Shown here one piece after another: positions 1 to 6,401 of a stretch of DNA of 31,334 nucleotides (position 1 is its first letter; each line of letters starts with the position of its first letter). This DNA comes from CAZART01 sp964487555 (GTDB lineage Bacteria > Bacteroidota > Rhodothermia > Rhodothermales > VXPQ01), in contig CAZART010000058.1 in NCBI GenBank assembly GCA_964487555.1, positions 1-31,334 of the forward strand. The letters are read 5' to 3'. The position numbers were made by a program, and so were the translations under genes. The notes under the pieces are model-generated. The model saw only the letters and a program-made list of their open reading frames with translations. It was not told the DNA's origin and did no database searches.

Positions 1-941
1 TACGGCCGGAATCCGTAAGATCGGAGGAAGGACGATTTGTTTCTCCAGTCGTCCCGCACCTTTACGTGCAGATCCAGGTAAACCGGCCGTTCGAGAAATG
101 CTTCGATGTCGGCTCGTGCGGCGATGCCCACTTTCTTCAGCGCGCTTCCGCCTTTACCGATTATGATGCCCTTTTGCGTGTCACGCTCGACGACGATCTC
201 TGCCGAGATCAGATCCTTCTCGCCCTCCCGCTCCTCGAAATTGACTACGTTGACCTGCGTGGAATAAGGAATCTCCTCCCGGTATAGATCGAAAACTTTC
301 TCCCGAATGATCTCTGCGACGAAAAATCGCTCGGGATGCTCGCTGACTACGTCCTTCGGATAGAAGGGCGGGCCGAGGGGCAGTCGCTCCTGAATCTGTT
401 CGAGAAGGACATCCAGATTGTGGCCCGTTTTCGCGGATATCGGCACCACCGCGTCGAATCCTCGAAGGTTCATGTACGCCTCCACCAGCGGCAACGCCTC
501 CTCCTGCCGGATCAGGTCTATCTTGTTAATGAGAAGAAGAGCACTCCGACCTCTGATAAAGTCGAGGCTGAACTCGTCCGGATCGCTCTGCTTCGCATCG
601 GCCATGAAGAGCAAAACGTCGGCGTCGGCTATTGCATCCTCGACATTGTGCATCATCGATTCGTGCAGGCGGTACCTCGGCTTTATGATGCCGGGGGTAT
701 CCAGGAAAATGATCTGTAGTTTTTCGGTAGAAAGGATGCCGAGCACCCGATACCGGGTCGTTTGCGGTTTCCGCGTTACGATCGATAGCTTGCGCCCGAC
801 AAGCGCATTCATCAGCGTGCTCTTCCCAACGTTGGGTTTGCCGATCAAGGCGACGTAGCCACTTCGATGTCCTTCCGGAAGGTCGGTCGGTAGGAGGGGT
901 TCTCTGTCCATAAGGGTGGCGTAAATCAGCCGGTTCGCCAT
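1..941 (-). CDS. era: GTPase Era (3' end beyond window)
   Basis: Era is a GTP-binding protein that binds the 3' end of 16S rRNA and assists 30S maturation. Reading the minus strand from 941 gives a G1/P-loop GKPNVGKST, G2-region residues around QTTRYRV, G3 DTPG, G4 NKID and G5 ISAKTG. A type 2 KH domain follows, with the signature GKGGSALKKVG and then LHVKVRDDWRNK. The frame is still open at base 1 after LRSYGFRP, so only the last few codons should be missing. Two in-frame ATGs are possible, at 941 and 911; neither has a clear ribosome binding site, and 911 would leave 17 residues before the G domain. The gene lies 50 bases downstream of pdxJ on the same strand and is probably cotranscribed with it. 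Confidence 0.95.
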   Translation of the reverse strand, partial: MANRLIYATLMDREPLLPTDLPEGHRSGYVALIGKPNVGKSTLMNALVGRKLSIVTRKPQTTRYRVLGILSTEKLQIIFLDTPGIIKPRYRLHESMMHNVEDAIADADVLLFMADAKQSDPDEFSLDFIRGRSALLLINKIDLIRQEEALPLVEAYMNLRGFDAVVPISAKTGHNLDVLLEQIQERLPLGPPFYPKDVVSEHPERFFVAEIIREKVFDLYREEIPYSTQVNVVNFEEREGEKDLISAEIVVERDTQKGIIIGKGGSALKKVGIAARADIEAFLERPVYLDLHVKVRDDWRNKSSFLRSYGFRP

Positions 942-991
942 GTACAGGCGACGCTTGGTTCGTTCTGCAGGATTACGTGAACCGCTCGCTA

Positions 992-1717
992 CTAATAACC
1001 TTTTACAATTGCACGCATATCGCGGACCGCCTGTTCGATGCCGACCAGAACAGCTCGAGCGATGATGGCGAAACCAATCGACACCTCGGTAACGCGGGGT
1101 ACGTGGTGAGCAAACGTGTGATAGTTTAAGTAGTCGAGTCCGTGGCCTGCGTGCACAATGAGGCCAAGCTCCTGGGCTCGCTCTGCGCTCTCTGCCAGTA
1201 CACGAGCCTGGTGCTCGCGCTCCGATGGCACGCTGGCAAGCGCGAAGTCGCCGGTGTGCAGCTCGATGCAGTTTACTCCGACGGCTGCGGCGGCATCGAT
1301 CTGTTCAGCGACGGGGTCGACGAAGAGCGCCACTTCCGGGATGCCCGCCTCGAAAAGTCTCGCGACGATATCGAGGAGACGTTCGCGGTGGGCAACTACG
1401 TCGAGGCCGCCTTCGGTCGTGACTTCTTCCCGGCGTTCCGGTACGAGCGTAGCCAGCTGCGGACGCACATCACAGCAAATCGCGACCACCTCCTCGTCGG
1501 TCGACAGTTCGAAATCGAGCTTACCCTTTACGACCTCACGAAGCAACCGAACGTCACGTTCGGTGATGTGCCGCCGGTCCTCCCGGAGGTGAAACACGAT
1601 GCCGTCGGCGCCCGCCGCCTCGCAGCGGACCGCCGCGTCGACCGGATCGGGAAAGGTCTCCCTGCGCGCGTTCCGCAGTGTAGCGACGTGATCAATGTTT
1701 ATTAAAAGGCTTGTCAT
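992..1717 (-). CDS. pdxJ: pyridoxine 5'-phosphate synthase PdxJ
   Basis: PdxJ condenses 1-deoxy-D-xylulose 5-phosphate with 3-amino-2-oxopropyl phosphate to form pyridoxine 5'-phosphate, the last ring-forming step of DXP-dependent vitamin B6 synthesis. The 241-residue protein has the usual length. Family motifs are visible: NIDHVATLRNAR at residues 7-18, the active-site stretch HLREDRRHI with H43, R45 and H50, E70 in FELSTDEE, HTGDF, and the phosphate-binding HAGHGLDYLN near residue 190. The fold is a TIM barrel and the enzyme is cytoplasmic. The pdxA partner is not in the window. The start is the ATG at 1717, with coding potential ending there. It faces the plus-strand gene at 1983 across a 265-base divergent spacer. 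Confidence 0.97.
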   Translation of the reverse strand: MTSLLINIDHVATLRNARRETFPDPVDAAVRCEAAGADGIVFHLREDRRHITERDVRLLREVVKGKLDFELSTDEEVVAICCDVRPQLATLVPERREEVTTEGGLDVVAHRERLLDIVARLFEAGIPEVALFVDPVAEQIDAAAAVGVNCIELHTGDFALASVPSEREHQARVLAESAERAQELGLIVHAGHGLDYLNYHTFAHHVPRVTEVSIGFAIIARAVLVGIEQAVRDMRAIVKGY

Positions 1718-1982
1718 TTCTTAGCATATTCTTATCCTGACGGCACCGGGTGGTCCTAACTTACGAACGGTTCGGATAATCCCTTCGGCAGGTTACATGG
1801 AACGTAGGCCCCCCGCTTCGTACACAGAAGCGCGGCAGGTGCGTCGCAGCGTACAGCTCTACAGGAGGCATTTGGTTGCTTTTCGGAGGGGCTTCCTGTA
1901 TTTTCGACCGGCGTTACGGGACTGGGATGCCGCACATATTTGATTTCGAGTAGCATAGCACATACCGGAGCAAAGACGCACT
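1718..1982. promoter_or_regulatory. divergent intergenic region pdxJ / 1983 gene
   Basis: This 265-base spacer separates divergently transcribed genes and must hold promoters for both directions, but I could not assign convincing -35/-10 elements. No tRNA, riboswitch or good hairpin with a T-tract was seen. A 66-codon frame on the minus strand (1756-1956) has no recognisable features and is not counted as a gene. Confidence 0.4.
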
Positions 1983-2444
1983 ATGGCTTCGAGTAGCCAG
2001 GGCATTCGAGTGGGCATTCAGATCGTGCTTGCGATTGTGATCGTCGGTCTGGCCTATTGGCTGTATATATCCATCACCGAACCGTGGAAAGTCGTAGAGC
2101 GGCAGCAGGAGCTCACGGAGCGCACTCGGGAACGCATGGACGAAATTCGAACCGCCTTGATTCGGTTTGAGGAGCGCGAGGATCGATTTCCCTACACGCT
2201 CGACACGCTCCAGACGTGGGTTCAGACCGACTCTATCATCCTCGCACACGCCGATAGCCTTTTTGGCGCGAACTTCAATGCCGACTCGCTGATTTATTCG
2301 CCTCGTACGGGGAAGGAGTTCGAGTACGCCGTGAACGACACGGCGCGCGTGATGATGTACGAACTCAGAGATCCGGATTCGGACGACGCGATCGGCACTC
2401 TCGCGCCCGATCCCACCGAGCTCAACGCCGCGAGCTGGGAATAA
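1983..2444 (+). CDS. membrane-anchored protein, pseudopilin-like
   Basis: No named family can be assigned with certainty. The 153-residue protein has a short polar N-terminus, one hydrophobic segment at about residues 10-29, then a charged helical stretch (about 35-60). The sequence IRTALIRFEEREDRFPYTL follows at about residues 56-74. This arrangement of a membrane helix, amphipathic helix and 'IRxAL-x-FEExxxRFPxxLDxL' motif is reminiscent of type II secretion or type IV pilus pseudopilins, although the usual prepilin cleavage site (G-F-T-L-x-E) is absent. The C-terminal part is acidic. It sits 50 bases before a PilM-like gene on the same strand, which supports a pilus- or secretion-related role by inference only. 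The start ATG at 1983 lacks a good ribosome binding site. Confidence 0.75.
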   Translation: MASSSQGIRVGIQIVLAIVIVGLAYWLYISITEPWKVVERQQELTERTRERMDEIRTALIRFEEREDRFPYTLDTLQTWVQTDSIILAHADSLFGANFNADSLIYSPRTGKEFEYAVNDTARVMMYELRDPDSDDAIGTLAPDPTELNAASWE

Positions 2445-2494
2445 GACATGCCCCGGCATGGCCATCCTCTCTTCCGTGCTCGTACCTCTCTTTT

Positions 2495-3409
2495 ATGGAA
2501 GCACACGCCCGGGCAGCCATCGACATTTATGACCGCGTGCTGCGTTACGCCGAAGTCGAGCAGTACGGGTCGCGCTATCGCCTTCTTCGGCTCGGCAGCT
2601 GCGATTTTGATTTCGACGTAGGCCGCGAGCTCGCGAATGCGACGAGCGGAAAGCAGCTCGTCACGGTGGCCGATGCTCTTAGAGACGTATTTTCGGGTTC
2701 GGTCGCGGCCACGCTCAACATCACGGTGCATCCGCCGCGATGCTTCTCTTTTTTCAGCCCCATGCCCTTCGGTTCGGATCCGGGCGACCGAAAGCTTCGC
2801 CTCCAGCAGGAAGCAGCTCTTCTGGCCGGTACGGAGAGACCCGTTCACATCACGGCAGACGTAGTGCACACGCAGGTGCTGCAGTCGGGTGGCCGCGTCG
2901 ATTGGATGCATGTGTTGGCCATTGAGGAGTCCATTCAATCCCGCGTCGATCGGCTCGCAAGCAAGCTGCCCCAGCCGCGTCGCCGCTTGATGGTCGGTAT
3001 GCATGCCGCCGCCTCAACCATCGGTCGGCTCCAAAGATGGCCGTCGGGCGAATCCGGACGCGGACCGTTCATTCTGGCGATCGGCTGGTACCCCGACCAC
3101 GTCGAATACACGCTTTGCCACGATCAGCAGTGGTATTTCAGCAAGCACACCGATGCGATCCCTCCGGTCGATGTGGCGTATTTTGCGGTCGTTATGATGA
3201 AGCAGCTGCGGCTGAAGCCGGATCTCGTACGCCGGATCTACGTCTACGGGAACGCTGTCGACCTTTCTCTCTTTCCCGATCTTGAGACGGTGTTCGATCT
3301 CGAAGCGCACCGGCTGAACCCGCTCTCCGTCCTCGACCTCGACCCGGGCAGCCTGGCCTCCGATTTCGATGCTGAGGCGTATGTTGGTTGCGTCGGCGCC
3401 GCGCTTTAG
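2495..3409 (+). CDS. degenerate PilM/actin-like protein
   Basis: The 304-residue protein shows the layout of PilM-type actin-fold proteins, which form the cytoplasmic ring of type IV pilus alignment complexes. An N-terminal strand pair reads AAIDIYDRVLRYAEVEQYG (from about residue 7). A second pair begins FILAIGWYPDHVEYTLC (from about 190), then come YVYGNAVDLSLFPDL (about 249-263) and a C-terminal EAYVGCVGAAL like the PilM ending. The glycines, serines/threonines and aspartates expected in the two phosphate loops are mostly missing, so nucleotide binding is doubtful. No pilN, pilO or pilQ is visible nearby. The only possible partner seen is the pseudopilin-like gene 50 bases upstream. The fold assignment is inference from motif order; the protein could be a lineage-specific orphan. 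Confidence 0.72.
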   Translation: MEAHARAAIDIYDRVLRYAEVEQYGSRYRLLRLGSCDFDFDVGRELANATSGKQLVTVADALRDVFSGSVAATLNITVHPPRCFSFFSPMPFGSDPGDRKLRLQQEAALLAGTERPVHITADVVHTQVLQSGGRVDWMHVLAIEESIQSRVDRLASKLPQPRRRLMVGMHAAASTIGRLQRWPSGESGRGPFILAIGWYPDHVEYTLCHDQQWYFSKHTDAIPPVDVAYFAVVMMKQLRLKPDLVRRIYVYGNAVDLSLFPDLETVFDLEAHRLNPLSVLDLDPGSLASDFDAEAYVGCVGAAL

Positions 3410-3413
3410 ATTG

Positions 3414-3490
3414 GGCGCTCGGCGCTCGGCGCTCGGCGCTCCGCGTTCGGCCTTCGGCGCTCCGTGTTCGGCGCTCGGCGCTCCGCGTTC
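3414..3490. repeat. heptamer tandem repeat, consensus GGCGCTC
   Basis: Eleven consecutive 7-bp units run from just after the stop codon of the PilM-like gene. Seven are exactly GGCGCTC (starting at 3414, 3421, 3428, 3435, 3456, 3470 and 3477). Four are variants (CGCGTTC at 3442 and 3484, GGCCTTC at 3449, CGTGTTC at 3463). The array has no stop codon in the plus frames and would encode a heptapeptide repeat of the type GAPRSAL. No terminator is evident in this spacer. Confidence 0.92.
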
Positions 3491-3558
3491 GTCCAGGAGG
3501 GATTTTCCGGAGACCGCCGCATGCAGACACGTCTTGAGGAGGTTGACTCAGGTGAGCC

Positions 3559-3607
3559 GAACGATGAACGATGTGGGCCGAACGATGAATGAAAATCGAC
3601 GAACTAG
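3559..3607. repeat. degenerate heptamer array, core GAACGAT
   Basis: GAACGAT occurs exactly at 3559, 3566 and 3580, all in one 7-bp phase, and the degenerate units GAATGAA, AATCGAC and GAACTAG continue in phase up to 3607. The same word recurs in the 22-bp repeat at the other end of rsmD (4441 and 4463, with GAACAAT at 4375, 4397 and 4419). The array contains several ATG codons in the 75 bases before rsmD. Confidence 0.7.
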
Positions 3608-3638
3608 TCCAGGACTTGCGACCACGACAAATCTATGA
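3564..3638 (+). CDS. candidate leader ORF overlapping rsmD start
   Basis: A 24-codon frame begins at ATG 3564 (with an in-frame second ATG at 3585). It ends at TGA 3636-3638, which overlaps the rsmD start codon at 3635 as ATGA. The peptide would begin MNDVGRTMNENRR. The frame is open further upstream through the GGCGCTC heptamers to an ATG at 3369 inside the previous gene. Nothing identifies the peptide; the value of the frame, if real, would be translational coupling into rsmD. Such overlaps also occur by chance, so confidence is low. Confidence 0.25.
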   Translation: MNDVGRTMNENRRTSPGLATTTNL

Positions 3639-4383
3639 GAATCATTGCCGGTCGATTTGCACGGCGGAAGCTGTTCTCGCCGAAGGGGCATCTCACACGC
3701 CCGACCATGAGCCAGACGCGGGAGTCGCTGTTCCACCTGGTGACGAGCCGGATGTCGCTTGAGGGTGCGGATGTGCTCGACCTTTTCGCGGGAACGGGCG
3801 CCATCGGCCTAGAGGCAATCAGCCGCGGCGCAGATGCCGTCACGTTCGTCGAGAACGAGGGACAGGTGCTCAAATTCGCGCGCCGAAATGCGGAAGAGCT
3901 CGGCGTGGTGGACCACTGCATGTTTCTACGGGCGGACGCGGTTACGTACCTCGAACGCTACAGCGGCCCTCCCTTCGACCTCATCGTTGCCGATCCTCCG
4001 TACCGCCTCGAGGCGATGACGCGATTGCCTGACCTGGCGCTTCGGCACGTTCGTGGGGATGGATTGTTCATCCTCGAGCATGACAAAAACGTATCATTCG
4101 GTGAACATCCCCGCCTCGACACGAGCCGTCCGTATGGACGAACCCACGTGTCGGTATTTCGTGCCGAGAATGTTGCCTCGCCGGGCGAGGCGGCGCCATT
4201 CGAAGAAGATNNNNNNNNNNNNNNNNNNNNNNNNNNNNNNNNNNNNNNNNNNNNNNNNNNNNNNNNNNNNNNNNNNNNNNNNNNNNNNNNNNNNNNNNNN
4301 NNNNNNNNNNATTTCGTGCCGAGAATGTTGCCTCGCCGGGCGAGGCGGCGCCATTCGAAGAAGATCGCGAAGCTGAACAATGA
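3635..4383 (+). CDS. rsmD: 16S rRNA (guanine966-N2)-methyltransferase RsmD, interrupted by scaffold gap
   Basis: RsmD methylates G966 of 16S rRNA using S-adenosylmethionine. The start MRIIAGRFARRKL, the RPTMSQTRESLF stretch, the SAM-binding loop DLFAGTGAIGLEA (about residues 49-61) and the catalytic motif DPPY at 120-123 are all diagnostic. The known fold ends around residue 180. The frame then enters a 100-N gap at 4211. The 55 bases before the gap (4156-4210) are identical to the 55 bases after it (4311-4365). If these are one sequence seen twice, the frame continues EEDREAEQ and stops at TGA 4381-4383, giving about 197 residues. The raw numbering across the Ns puts the downstream part in a different frame, which is an artefact of the arbitrary gap length. 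The tail after about residue 180 comes partly from repeat sequence. The stop overlaps an ATG as ATGA. Confidence 0.9.
4175..4191. other. perfect hairpin in rsmD tail, repeated at 4330-4346
   Basis: GCCTCGCC and GGCGAGGC form an 8-bp perfect inverted repeat around one G, very GC-rich. It lies inside the 55-bp sequence duplicated on both sides of the gap. There is no T-tract after it, so it is not called a terminator. A strong hairpin here may have contributed to the assembly break. Confidence 0.6.
4211..4310. other. scaffold gap with 55-bp identical flanks
   Basis: The 100 Ns have a placeholder length. The flanks 4156-4210 and 4311-4365 are base-for-base identical over 55 positions and diverge immediately outside. 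This is what two contig ends sharing a k=55 overlap would look like, and the second gap of the window shows exactly the same length. The true intervening sequence may be zero bases or an unresolved number of repeats. Confidence 0.9.
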
Positions 4384-4427
4384 AGATCGCGAGGCTGAAC
4401 AATGTAGATACCGAGGCTGAACAATGA
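4380..4427 (+). CDS. candidate coupling mini-ORF 1 in 22-bp repeat
   Basis: The frame starts at the ATG that overlaps the rsmD stop codon and encodes MKIARLNNVDTEAEQ. It stops at TGA 4425-4427, which itself overlaps the ATG at 4424. It contains GAGG at 4413-4416, seven bases before that next ATG. The peptide has no recognisable function; the frame is proposed as a translational relay. The reading is certain from the sequence, its use is inference. Confidence 0.3.
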   Translation: MKIARLNNVDTEAEQ

Positions 4428-4471
4428 AGATACCGAGGCCGAACGATGAAGATAGCGAGGCCGAACGATGA
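4424..4471 (+). CDS. candidate coupling mini-ORF 2 ending on coaD start
   Basis: This second 15-codon frame encodes MKIPRPNDEDSEAER. It begins on the stop of mini-ORF 1 and ends at TGA 4469-4471, overlapping the coaD ATG at 4468 as ATGA. GAGG at 4457-4460 lies seven bases before the coaD start and may serve coaD directly. Function unknown apart from possible coupling. Confidence 0.3.
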   Translation: MKIPRPNDEDSEAER

Positions 4472-5001
4472 GGTGCGCCCTCTATCCCGGGACATTTGAT
4501 CCTTTTACGTTTGGGCACCTAGACGTGCTCGAACGCGCACGGACGCTATTCGACGAGATCGAAGTGACGGTGGCGGTGAACGCCGAAAAACGGTCACTTC
4601 TCGATGTGGAGGAACGCTGTGAGCTGATTGAGGAATGTGTGAAGCACCTGGACGGCGTCGTCGTGGCCGCCCACGAAGGGCTGATCGTCGAGCGGGCACG
4701 TGAACGTGGGGCAGTCGCGCTCATCCGGGGCCTTCGTCAGGTCAGCGATTTCGATTATGAAATGCGCATGGCACTGGCTAACAAAGAGCTGCACGGAGCG
4801 CTCGAGACGGTATTCTTGCCTGCATCCGGCCGGCACGCCTTCATCAGTGCGACCATTGTCCGCGACATTCAGCGTTGGAACGGGGATGTTTCGCCCTTCG
4901 TACCGAAGCCGGTCGCTGCCGCGCTGGCGCGGAAAAGGATTGAAGAACGCGGATCGGGGGTCGAAGATCGAGGATCGAGATCGAGAATTGATGGTGGATA
5001 A
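4468..5001 (+). CDS. coaD: phosphopantetheine adenylyltransferase CoaD
   Basis: CoaD transfers AMP from ATP to 4'-phosphopantetheine, the penultimate step of coenzyme A synthesis. The nucleotidyltransferase motif GTFDPFTFGHLDV (residues 8-20), the RGLRQVSDFDYE segment and the GRHAFISATIVRD motif are clear. The family is usually about 160 residues; this one has 177. The extra tail, from about residue 158 (EERGSGVEDRGSRSR), is encoded by an AGGATCG-like heptamer repeat and is probably a repeat-derived extension. The start is fixed by the CALYPGTFDP opening and by GAGG at 4457. rsmD-coaD adjacency is common in bacteria. The stop TAA overlaps an ATG at 5001, which opens a 68-codon frame running into the next gene; I do not call that frame a gene. 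Confidence 0.96.
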   Translation: MRCALYPGTFDPFTFGHLDVLERARTLFDEIEVTVAVNAEKRSLLDVEERCELIEECVKHLDGVVVAAHEGLIVERARERGAVALIRGLRQVSDFDYEMRMALANKELHGALETVFLPASGRHAFISATIVRDIQRWNGDVSPFVPKPVAAALARKRIEERGSGVEDRGSRSRIDGG

Positions 5002-5084
5002 TGGTCTCATGCGTCGCGCCAGAGCCAGCTAGCGGCAACCCGCTATCCTCCATCCCCTATCTTCAATCCTCAATCCTCGATCCT
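4951..5084. repeat. inverted pair of heptamer arrays (AGGATCG / CGATCCT)
   Basis: The coaD 3' end has 7-bp units GGATCGG, GGGTCGA, AGATCGA and GGATCGA (4951-4978). After about 65 unrelated bases, the complementary motif runs in 7-bp steps from 5043: CTATCCT, CCATCCC, CTATCTT, CAATCCT, CAATCCT, CGATCCT. The two sets form an inverted repeat: 4966-4979 pairs with 5069-5082 at 13 of 14 positions. The spacer is otherwise without a recognisable terminator or promoter. Confidence 0.8.
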
Positions 5085-5118
5085 CCCCATGCAAAGACAC
5101 CCGTAATTCACCGCACGA

Positions 5119-6324
5119 ATGCCCACGACACTTACATTCAACCCGCTCGTCGAATCCGTTCAGCCCTCGGCAACGCTGGCGATGACGGCGCGCGCCAAGC
5201 AGCTTAAGCGTGAAGGACTGCCCATCATCGGCTTGAGTGCCGGCGAACCCGATTTCGATACGCCGCCGCCTATCTCCGATGCCGGCATACAGGCGATCCG
5301 CGACGGTTTTACGCACTACACCGAAAATCTCGGTATGCCCGAGCTGCGAGAGGCGATTGCTCGCAAGCTCGAGGATGATAATGGACTTACATATCCCATT
5401 GATCAGATCCTCTGCTCGAATGGGGCGAAGCAGTCGATCGCACTGGCCGTTATGGCGCTCTGCCGGCCTGGCGACCAAGTGCTGATCCCGGCTCCGTATT
5501 GGGTGAGCTATCCCGAAATGGTGCGGCTCGCGGGCGCCGAACCTGTCGCGTTAGCCACGACGGCCGAAGACGAGTACCGCGTAGGTCCCGGCGTACTGGA
5601 GGAGGCCATCAACGACAATACCCGCCTCCTCATCCTCTGCTCACCTTCAAATCCGACCGGATCGGTATACCCGCGTGGCGAGCTGGAGGCGATCGCCGAG
5701 GTGCTGCAGCGACATGAGGACGTTTTCGTCATCTCGGACGAGATCTACGAAAAAGTGATCTACGACGCCGAGCACGTGTCGATCGCGTCGCTGCCGGGGA
5801 TGAAGGAGCGGACGATCACCGTCAACGGTTTCTCGAAAGCATACGCGATGACGGGATGGCGGCTCGGATACCTCGCAGCGGAACGGCCGATCGTACAGAC
5901 GGCCGCAACGGTCCAGAGCCAGTTTACATCGGCACCTTCCACCATCACCCAGAAGGCGGGCATCGCCGCGCTCACGATGGAGACGCGCTACGTCGATGAG
6001 ATGGTACAGGCCTTCCGCGAGCGGCGCGATTTCATGCTCGAACGCATCGGCAACGTCGAGGGCGTTCACTGCCCGCGTCCGGAAGGCGCCTTCTACCTCT
6101 TCCCGGACGTATCGCACTATCTCGGCAGTGAATCGCCGGATGGCCGCTCGATCCGCACCAGCGAAGACCTGTGCTTCTACCTGCTCGAGGAACACCACGT
6201 AGCGCTGGTGGCGGGTGACGCCTTCGGATCGCCTGACGGGCTCCGCATCTCCTACGCTGCATCCCTGATGAATCTAGTTGAAGCCATGCACCGCTTCGAA
6301 GCAGGCCTCTCGGCACTCCGTTGA
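5119..6324 (+). CDS. aspartate (class I) aminotransferase
   Basis: This is a fold-type I, PLP-dependent aminotransferase of the AspC/AspAT Ib type, moving the amino group between aspartate (or related amino acids) and 2-oxoglutarate in the cytoplasm. At 401 residues it has the usual length. Visible features are GLSAGEPDFDTP (about 37-48), the YTENLGMPELREAIA segment, SNPTGSVY for the substrate and cofactor pocket, SDEIYEKVIYD, and the PLP lysine K240 in GFSKAYAMTGWRLGY. A late Arg in DGLRISYAAS should bind the substrate carboxylate. The ATG at 5119 follows the heptamer-rich spacer. Some members act on prephenate or aromatic substrates, so the exact specificity is uncertain. Confidence 0.94.
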   Translation: MPTTLTFNPLVESVQPSATLAMTARAKQLKREGLPIIGLSAGEPDFDTPPPISDAGIQAIRDGFTHYTENLGMPELREAIARKLEDDNGLTYPIDQILCSNGAKQSIALAVMALCRPGDQVLIPAPYWVSYPEMVRLAGAEPVALATTAEDEYRVGPGVLEEAINDNTRLLILCSPSNPTGSVYPRGELEAIAEVLQRHEDVFVISDEIYEKVIYDAEHVSIASLPGMKERTITVNGFSKAYAMTGWRLGYLAAERPIVQTAATVQSQFTSAPSTITQKAGIAALTMETRYVDEMVQAFRERRDFMLERIGNVEGVHCPRPEGAFYLFPDVSHYLGSESPDGRSIRTSEDLCFYLLEEHHVALVAGDAFGSPDGLRISYAASLMNLVEAMHRFEAGLSALR

Positions 6325-6362
6325 GAACGGGAGAGCGTGGAGCGTACACGCGACGACACTCG

Positions 6363-6401
6363 GAACCCAGAACCCGCTAATTCAGAACTCGCCAATCCTC
6401 C
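6363..6401. repeat. weak degenerate heptamer-like spacer
   Basis: Between the aminotransferase and the M50 gene, the bases read as GGAACCC, AGAACCC, GCTAATT, CAGAACT, CGCCAAT. Only the first two units clearly match each other. It resembles the stronger heptamer arrays upstream but could be chance. Confidence 0.3.

Larger units (their letters stand above)
4366..4478. repeat. 22-bp tandem repeat spanning rsmD stop and coaD start
   Basis: Five units of 22 bp occupy the junction. The later units can be read as GCGAGGCTGAACAATG followed by AAGATA or GTAGAT-like bases. ATG codons lie at 4380, 4402, 4424, 4446 and 4468, exactly 22 apart. The four later units have GAGG seven bases before the ATG, a good ribosome-binding arrangement in a genome that otherwise mostly lacks them. 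The first ATG overlaps the rsmD stop and the last is the coaD start codon. The last two units have GAACGATG where the others have GAACAATG. Confidence 0.92.

Noticed and set aside
3369..3638. 89-codon frame through the GGCGCTC array as a protein-coding gene
   Set aside because: A GC-rich heptamer without stop codons is open automatically, and the frame begins inside the previous gene. Only its last 24 codons are listed, as a possible coupling ORF.
4053..4420. Long frames across the first N gap, such as a 261-residue RsmD
   Set aside because: The frame after the gap depends on an arbitrary number of Ns; the duplicated 55-bp flanks give a better reading.
5001..5207. 68-codon frame starting on the coaD stop (TAATG)
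   Set aside because: It runs through the heptamer spacer and ends inside the aminotransferase in another frame, with no recognisable protein features.
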